Of a stretch of 64,000 nucleotides of DNA, positions 59,901 to 64,000 are shown piece after piece. Position 1 is the stretch's first letter; each line of letters opens with the position of its first letter. The DNA lies in assembly GCF_023053635.1 (NCBI RefSeq), contig NC_086176.1:73914536-73978535 (forward strand). The letters are read 5' to 3'. Made by a program: the position numbers and the translations under genes. The DNA comes from Elgaria multicarinata webbii. Lineage: Eukaryota > Chordata > Lepidosauria > Squamata > Anguidae. The notes beneath the pieces are model-generated. The model was not told the DNA's origin. It did no database searches and saw nothing but the letters and a program-made list of their open reading frames with translations.

Positions 59901-60007
59901 ACCGAGGCAACTGCTAGGGGGCCGTGGCTTCGGACGGCTCCGTGATTTCGACCCCCTCGATCCATGCCTTCCTGAAGAGCAGAACAAGGGCTCGAGGGGG
60001 CCTCCAT
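41683..60007 (-). CDS. ARSK: ARSK, arylsulfatase K (glucuronate-2-sulfatase)
   Basis: Join on minus: 60007-59786, 58000-57871, 54809-54650, 52872-52590, 48713-48542, 48110-47889, 44921-44697, 41990-41683 (TAA); 1722 bases, 573 residues (human about 536). Every junction is GT-AG and in frame. Residues 31-47 form a hydrophobic signal core. The sulfatase signature C112-C-P-S-R116 supplies the Cys that is converted to formylglycine. Asp72, Asp75 and D345-H346-G-E fit the metal site. LNLPHPYPSPSSGEN, EFHGCNVNSSTYMLR and LRWHQNWKKHPRKYE are close to human ARSK. Known function: removal of the 2-O-sulfate of glucuronate from heparan and chondroitin/dermatan sulfate in lysosomes. Met15 is an alternative start nearer the usual length. 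Nothing visible breaks the gene. It is head to head with TTC37. Confidence 0.97.
42470..43620. repeat. Segment A of a duplicated ARSK intron block
   Basis: Shared blocks with 55896-56935 in the same order: gaaatatttatccaaaa, tattctgtttgg-type, cagctcagaaatgtcattgg-like (here ggctcagaaatgtaattgg), ctttaatctttaaa, taccaggaatgctgtaaact and acaaatctgtcacgaag. I see no coding frame or LINE motif. Confidence 0.65.
44305..44390 (-). repeat. SINE 3' part
   Basis: On + reads gccttatactgagtcagacc and gttgacactgactggtagca, the complement of the SINE body. Confidence 0.65.
44697..44921 (-). CDS. ARSK: ARSK exon 7
   Basis: Acceptor atctttttcag, donor G|GTATGT. It encodes IARVPMPKNLSGNSLMPLLL through LSEFHGCNVNSSTYMLRIDK to SVSPQLF. 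Confidence 0.95.
44922..47888 (-). other. ARSK: ARSK intron 6
   Basis: Holds short palindromic MITE copies at 45127-45214, 45390-45455 and 46714-46778, a GA run at 47136-47151 and an imperfect direct duplication at 47395-47870. The stretch 45700-46700 has no identifiable feature. Confidence 0.6.
47395..47870. repeat. Imperfect direct repeat beside ARSK exon 6
   Basis: ccaattggttgggatcaccc (near 47511) recurs as ccaattggatgggatcaccc (near 47770). Flanking words also recur in order: tttgcccccagtaat / tttgccctcagtgat, aggaggcat / agaagcatt. Two degenerate units about 260 bases apart; the right end is near the exon 6 donor. Confidence 0.5.
47889..48110 (-). CDS. ARSK: ARSK exon 6 with the DHGE metal motif
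   Basis: Acceptor ttttgttgcag, donor G|GTAAGT. It encodes EIISALTETGLLKRTLVIFM, then ADHGELAMEHRQFYKMSMYE and VVSLVDIYPTML. D345 and H346 are the conserved metal and sulfate-binding pair. Confidence 0.96.
48542..48713 (-). CDS. ARSK: ARSK exon 5
   Basis: Acceptor cttcttattag, donor G|GTAGGT. It encodes VRYKAIKIPKWSPFSEMHSV, DYYSSYTKNCTGKF and AHYYAMCAETDAML. The splice boundaries make it easy to miss, but it fits the human sequence residue for residue over most of its length. Confidence 0.95.
50010..50320. repeat. Interspersed repeat of unresolved class
   Basis: Carries agctgcctctgggaagccca, ccattagtgatccccatcaa, tcttttaaagccatctaaat and ttggtggccatcac. I recall this pattern as a widespread reptile repeat but cannot place it in a class. 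Confidence 0.45.
51980..52062 (-). mobile_element. LINE 3' tail, reverse orientation
   Basis: ATTT tail, then cttctatactgcccaatagc and ggagctctctgggaggttca, the complement of the 13957-14035 type tail. Confidence 0.6.
52590..52872 (-). CDS. ARSK: ARSK exon 4
   Basis: Acceptor cttattttcag, donor GTATGT. It encodes NRVEAWTRNVNFLLEQEGRP through LYLGLNLPHPYPSPSSGENY to YWLQR, phase 0. This is the longest internal exon and is nearly collinear with the human protein. Confidence 0.96.
53100..53398. mobile_element. SPIN/Charlie-like hAT MITE with perfect 8 bp target duplication
   Basis: Left end CAGTGGTTCTCAACCTTCCT and right end ACAGGTTGAGAACCGCTG form a terminal inverted repeat of about 16 bases. 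cattagag flanks it on both sides (53092-53099, 53399-53406). aatgccgcgaccctttaata, gtggtgacccccaaccataa and ccctgtgaaagggtcattcg match the SPIN group of hAT elements as I recall it, known for horizontal spread among tetrapods. At 299 bases it is non-autonomous. It sits in ARSK intron 3 (52873-54649). Confidence 0.88.
54371..54505. mobile_element. MITE with 'ggtgcaat ... gattgcatcc' ends
   Basis: Left gggtgcaatactatgcatgt, right aacatgcataggattgcatc; inner aaaaagtcctacaatttcca pairs with ggtaggacttctttctgtct. It is the best copy of the family also seen at 31630-31765. Confidence 0.7.
54650..54809 (-). CDS. ARSK: ARSK exon 3
   Basis: Acceptor ttttttag, donor AG|GTGAGC. It encodes MWSGLFTHLTESWNNFKGLD through YGKIDYTSGHHSV. 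The last codon, Ser171, is split with exon 4. Confidence 0.96.
55174..55304. mobile_element. Palindromic MITE, 'gttggatcc' family, full copy
   Basis: Two halves meet at the perfect core gttagtcatgactaac. Left tttgatcctacttagagcag and right gggtctactctaagaacaac, then gatccaaccc, are inverses with mismatches. Confidence 0.65.
55978..56216. mobile_element. Pair of MITE copies, 'gtgaccatat' family
   Basis: First piece ends tttaaatctggtcacgcta; the second begins with gcacctgcacctttaactgt and ends catatggtcaccct. They sit head to head within segment B. Related to 10822-10973. Confidence 0.6.
56348..56411 (+). mobile_element. LINE 3' tail
   Basis: gtaaaccgcccagagagctt then ggggcggtatataaatgcag and an AAAT tail, inserted in segment B. 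Confidence 0.65.
57871..58000 (-). CDS. ARSK: ARSK exon 2 with catalytic CxPSR
   Basis: Acceptor cttcgtacag, donor G|GTAAG. It encodes DGRLTFHPKNETVALPFINL to NAYTNSPICCPSRA, carrying metal-site Asp75 and the formylglycine-precursor Cys112. Confidence 0.96.
58001..59785 (-). other. ARSK: ARSK intron 1
   Basis: A T-rich run at 58150-58180, a short palindromic MITE at 59061-59136, otherwise unremarkable. Open frames here lack family similarity. Confidence 0.55.
59786..60007 (-). CDS. ARSK: ARSK exon 1 with signal peptide
   Basis: 74 codons from ATG 60007, donor GTAAGT after Phe74. It encodes the leader LAVASVALLLLGFASRG and the first core strand KPNVVMVICDSF. Initiating at Met15 (ATG at 59965-59963) would also keep the leader. 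Confidence 0.93.
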
Positions 60008-60707
60008 CAAGAGCGCTTTCTCGGACCCACCCTTCGTTTCAGACAGCTAGGCTGCGTGTCTCCTGACACTGCCGGAGGAGTTCGTCCCACGGTGCACCCG
60101 CTGGCCCCTCTAGAAGCAGAAGCTCAGGGAGGGCAAGTGGCATGATTTCGCCCAGGCTAACTCAAGCCTGCGTCGGGAGAAACTACTACTCCCATCAGGC
60201 GTGTGGGGAAAGATAGTTTCAAAGCCTATCGCTTTCGGAAACAAGCCAGTACTATGAATGTGGCCAATAAAGATAAGAAAATAAGGGCGCGATTCCATGC
60301 ACTTATAGACAGAGAAAAGTCCTACAACTCCCAACACTCCCTGCGCCCTATACTATTAACAGTGCAATACTATGCATGCATACTCCGCCGTAAGTCCTAC
60401 TATAGTCAGTGGGACTTACTCCCCAGGAAAATATGTGTATAGGATTGCAGCCTCAGTCTACAAGGCTTGAGAGTTTCGATCCTTCCTAGCGTACGTACAT
60501 CACGAGAGGAAAGTTGTAACGAACTACAACTCCCATCACCACGCGGAGGACGTGATAGCGTGATTGACAGTCATGCGCTCTAAGGCTTCTGCGTCCGCGA
60601 AAGGGGAGGAGTTTAAAGCAACAACGAATTGGTGCGCCTGCGCGAGTTCCGGACAATGGTTGTTGGTAGCCGCTGTTGGTAGTTGTGGCAGGGAGTGGTG
60701 ACAGCCG
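60008..60707. promoter_or_regulatory. ARSK/TTC37 divergent promoter and TTC37 non-coding exon 1
   Basis: About 0.7 kb between the ARSK ATG and a consensus donor CCG|GTGAGT at 60708 on +, which probably ends the TTC37 5' UTR exon. The block is CpG-rich. ACTACAACTCCCATCA at 60523-60538 and a weaker copy at about 60185-60197 resemble ZNF143 sites, which are typical of TATA-less bidirectional promoters. Two MITE-derived pieces (60285-60350, 60360-60453) sit in the middle, separating an ARSK-proximal from a TTC37-proximal half. Confidence 0.7.
60285..60453. mobile_element. Two MITE pieces within the promoter
   Basis: 60285-60350: gcgcgattccatgcacttat, aaaagtcctacaactcccaa (half of the 31630 family). 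60360-60453: cagtgcaatactatgcatgc, cagtgggacttactcccca, gtataggattgcagcct (the 3543 family). Confidence 0.6.
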
Positions 60708-62922
60708 GTGAGTGACTGACTGACTGTTGCGCGGCTCCGGGCTGAGGCCTCTCTTGAGGAGGCTCTTTCTGCCGCTGTGCCTGTTTTGTTCCTCTCTTTT
60801 TTCCCCTGCTAAGGGCTAGGCAGGAGTGCCGTGAGTTTCCAGCTTGCGCTGGGGCCGCGGTTCCAGTGGGGAAAGCGGAGGGAGACAAACGACTGAGCTA
60901 GACTCGCTCGGGAGTTGCGCGAGGTGTGCCCGGTCTTCATTAATTTGGGCTACTTCTCGCCCGCTAGTTCAGTTAAACGGCAGGAATAACGGTCTGGTAA
61001 AGCTTGAGCGCCTCTGGCTACAGGCCCCCTTGGCTTTAATCCTCATTCCCTACTGTAAACAAGTTGTGCGTTTAATATGTAAAGGCAATCTTTCCTCCCT
61101 GCCTTCCCCCGTCCCCTCCTCTTTGGGTCATTCTATGAGGTACCATAGCTTGGCCACTGATCGTGAATCAATATAGACCAGCCTTCCCCAACCTGGTGCC
61201 CTCCAGTTGTGTTGGATTACAACTCCCAACATCCTGCAACTGGCTTGAATAAGCTTATTGAGGTGGAGCTGCCAATCCAAAAGTCACCAGTTCCAATCTT
61301 GCTTCTGCTATGATGAACTCACTAAGTGGCTTTTGTCAAGTCCCTCAGTCCCCTCACCACCCTCTGCAACACAAAAATAGGCTGTAAGGATTACCCTCCT
61401 GGTGGTGGCCAAGATTTTGGAGTTGTTCACACATCGGTTGTCGTGCACAAGTGTTTCTTCTCCTTTAATCCTGCAACCCACAATTAGCTCAGTTGAAGGT
61501 TATTGAGCGTGGCATGTGAACACAGGCGGCTGGGTTGTTTAGGGGCTAAACAACCCAGCGGTTAACCCAACAACAAACTAAATAACCCATGATTGGCGTT
61601 CACATTTCACACGTGCCACAGCCTACAAAGGAACTGATCATTAGTTGTGCAGTAAAAGCAGAAGTAGTGGGTATACTATAGGCAGCACACCCACTTGTCC
61701 TGATAGGTTGTCATTATGTACAAATCAGGTCAATGTCTGTGGTGGCTTGGAATAGGGCCTTTACTTTAAGTTTTACTCTCTGGAACTTCCTACCGCTACA
61801 AATTAATAGTACCACTTCTGAGTTTTTGGTGCCCACAGAAAATAAACCTTTTCCAACAAGCACTACCAGGAAGATAATGTTATCTTCCGTATAAACAATA
61901 TACCATGTTTTTGTAGCCTGTGTAGAAGTATCTTTTAATATAAGTAATTCATAAATATTGTTAAACAAATACTGTAGGCACACTGCTTTGAATTCTCTAA
62001 AATGCTCCTCAAAGCCTATTTCTTACACCAGTCTTTAGTGCAACTCTATGCTGAGAAATCCTACTGGTGAGTGAAATTTGAATTACCATATTCAAAGCTC
62101 TGTTGGGCTTGTGGCAGCAGGGTAGAAAGATCAGAGGAGCTGTGTTTTTCATTTTGTTCCCTTTTGGGAACTTTTAATATGATTTCCCTCCATTTCGTTG
62201 CAATCCAAAGAAAATTATGTATGCCAACTCCATGGCTGGTGTACATTTTCTTCTATTCCAGACACATGTCAGGATAAAAGGACGACTATGAATTCTGTCG
62301 ATCCAAGCTTTCACCTGATTTGCCCCACCACATTCATGCAACGGCCCTTTTTCTGTACTGATGCAGGTGCAGCAAGGGCTGTGGAAGAACTGCAATCACT
62401 GGGAGGGGGTTTGTGAGGTCAAATCACCTCCTCTGAGGTAGTCTTAGTCTCCATACCCTAATTTAGTGAACTTAAGCATGTTGAAATGAAATAAACTCCT
62501 ATTCTTTCTCTGCTTCCAACTCCTTGTATAGAATTTAGGTTGTAATTTCCTCAGGGCAAGGATCTGTCCTTTTGTACTAACAGGATAATTAGGTTAAGTG
62601 ATGGTTTATGGTTCTGGACAACACAGTAAGCTTTCAATTCCTGGTTAGTTTAACCACTTCTGCTGGTGGGAGAGTCAAGGAGCAAATGGACTGTATCCAA
62701 AAGCATCCTGCTTGTTCACAATAAGCCAGGCTTTTTCTTACCATTGTGTTCAAATGCAGTCAGTGTAGCTGTAAAGCATGTTTCTTTTCATTTGATCCCA
62801 CTGATCAGTTAACTATTACAGTATTTTTGTTGTTTCACAAATAGGTGAGTGTAAGTTATAATGATTTTAAAATATTTGAAGTGTTGTGTAAGGCAGTAAT
62901 TTCCTTCTGTTAATATTACCAG
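60708..62922 (+). other. TTC37 intron 1
   Basis: GC-rich start, then a truncated hAT-like MITE at 61183-61240 (cttccccaacctggtgccct, attacaactcccaacatcct) and a diffuse inverted-repeat stretch at 61430-61620. No coding signal until the acceptor at 62921. Confidence 0.55.
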
Positions 62923-62927
62923 TAGTC

Positions 62928-63999
<1,072 letters not shown>

Positions 64000-64000
64000 C

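Overview
This is a vertebrate nuclear window, most likely from a squamate reptile. The genes have canonical GT-AG introns. The background is dense with CR1 and L2-like LINE 3' ends, tRNA-derived SINE pieces and many short palindromic DNA transposons, including a SPIN-like hAT element with a perfect target-site duplication. I assigned the genes by recalling vertebrate proteins, not by searching a database. I saw no bacterial, viral or CRISPR content and no LTR element.

The gene order matches the human 5q15 block: SPATA9 (+, 1.9-12.9 kb, 5' end missing), RFESD (-, 16.5-18.8 kb, promoter probably near 25.4 kb), GPR150 (+, single exon, 32.5-33.9 kb), ARSK (-, eight coding exons, 41.7-60.0 kb) and TTC37/SKIC3 (+, first two coding exons, from 62.9 kb off the right edge). 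Every exon-exon join I checked keeps the reading frame, and all five genes look intact.

SPATA9 and RFESD converge on a repeat-rich 3.7 kb spacer. ARSK and TTC37 are head to head and share a GC-rich divergent promoter at about 60.0-60.7 kb. GPR150 stands alone between two repeat-rich deserts with its own TATA-like promoter. The genes do not form one pathway. ARSK is a lysosomal sulfatase of glycosaminoglycan breakdown, TTC37 is the TPR scaffold of the SKI complex for cytosolic 3'-5' RNA decay, RFESD is a small Rieske [2Fe-2S] protein, GPR150 is an orphan GPCR and SPATA9 is a testis-associated membrane protein. Their linkage is conserved synteny.

I found no new biological system. The best second looks are: an old paralogous segment present in two introns of ARSK; a SPIN-like transposon and a 560 bp GC-rich palindromic transposon, both with exact 8 bp duplications; a 1.45 kb foldback element; nested palindromes; MITE pieces inside the ARSK/TTC37 promoter; and GPR150 motif changes (NPxxY ending in Cys, a cysteine cluster in the first intracellular loop).
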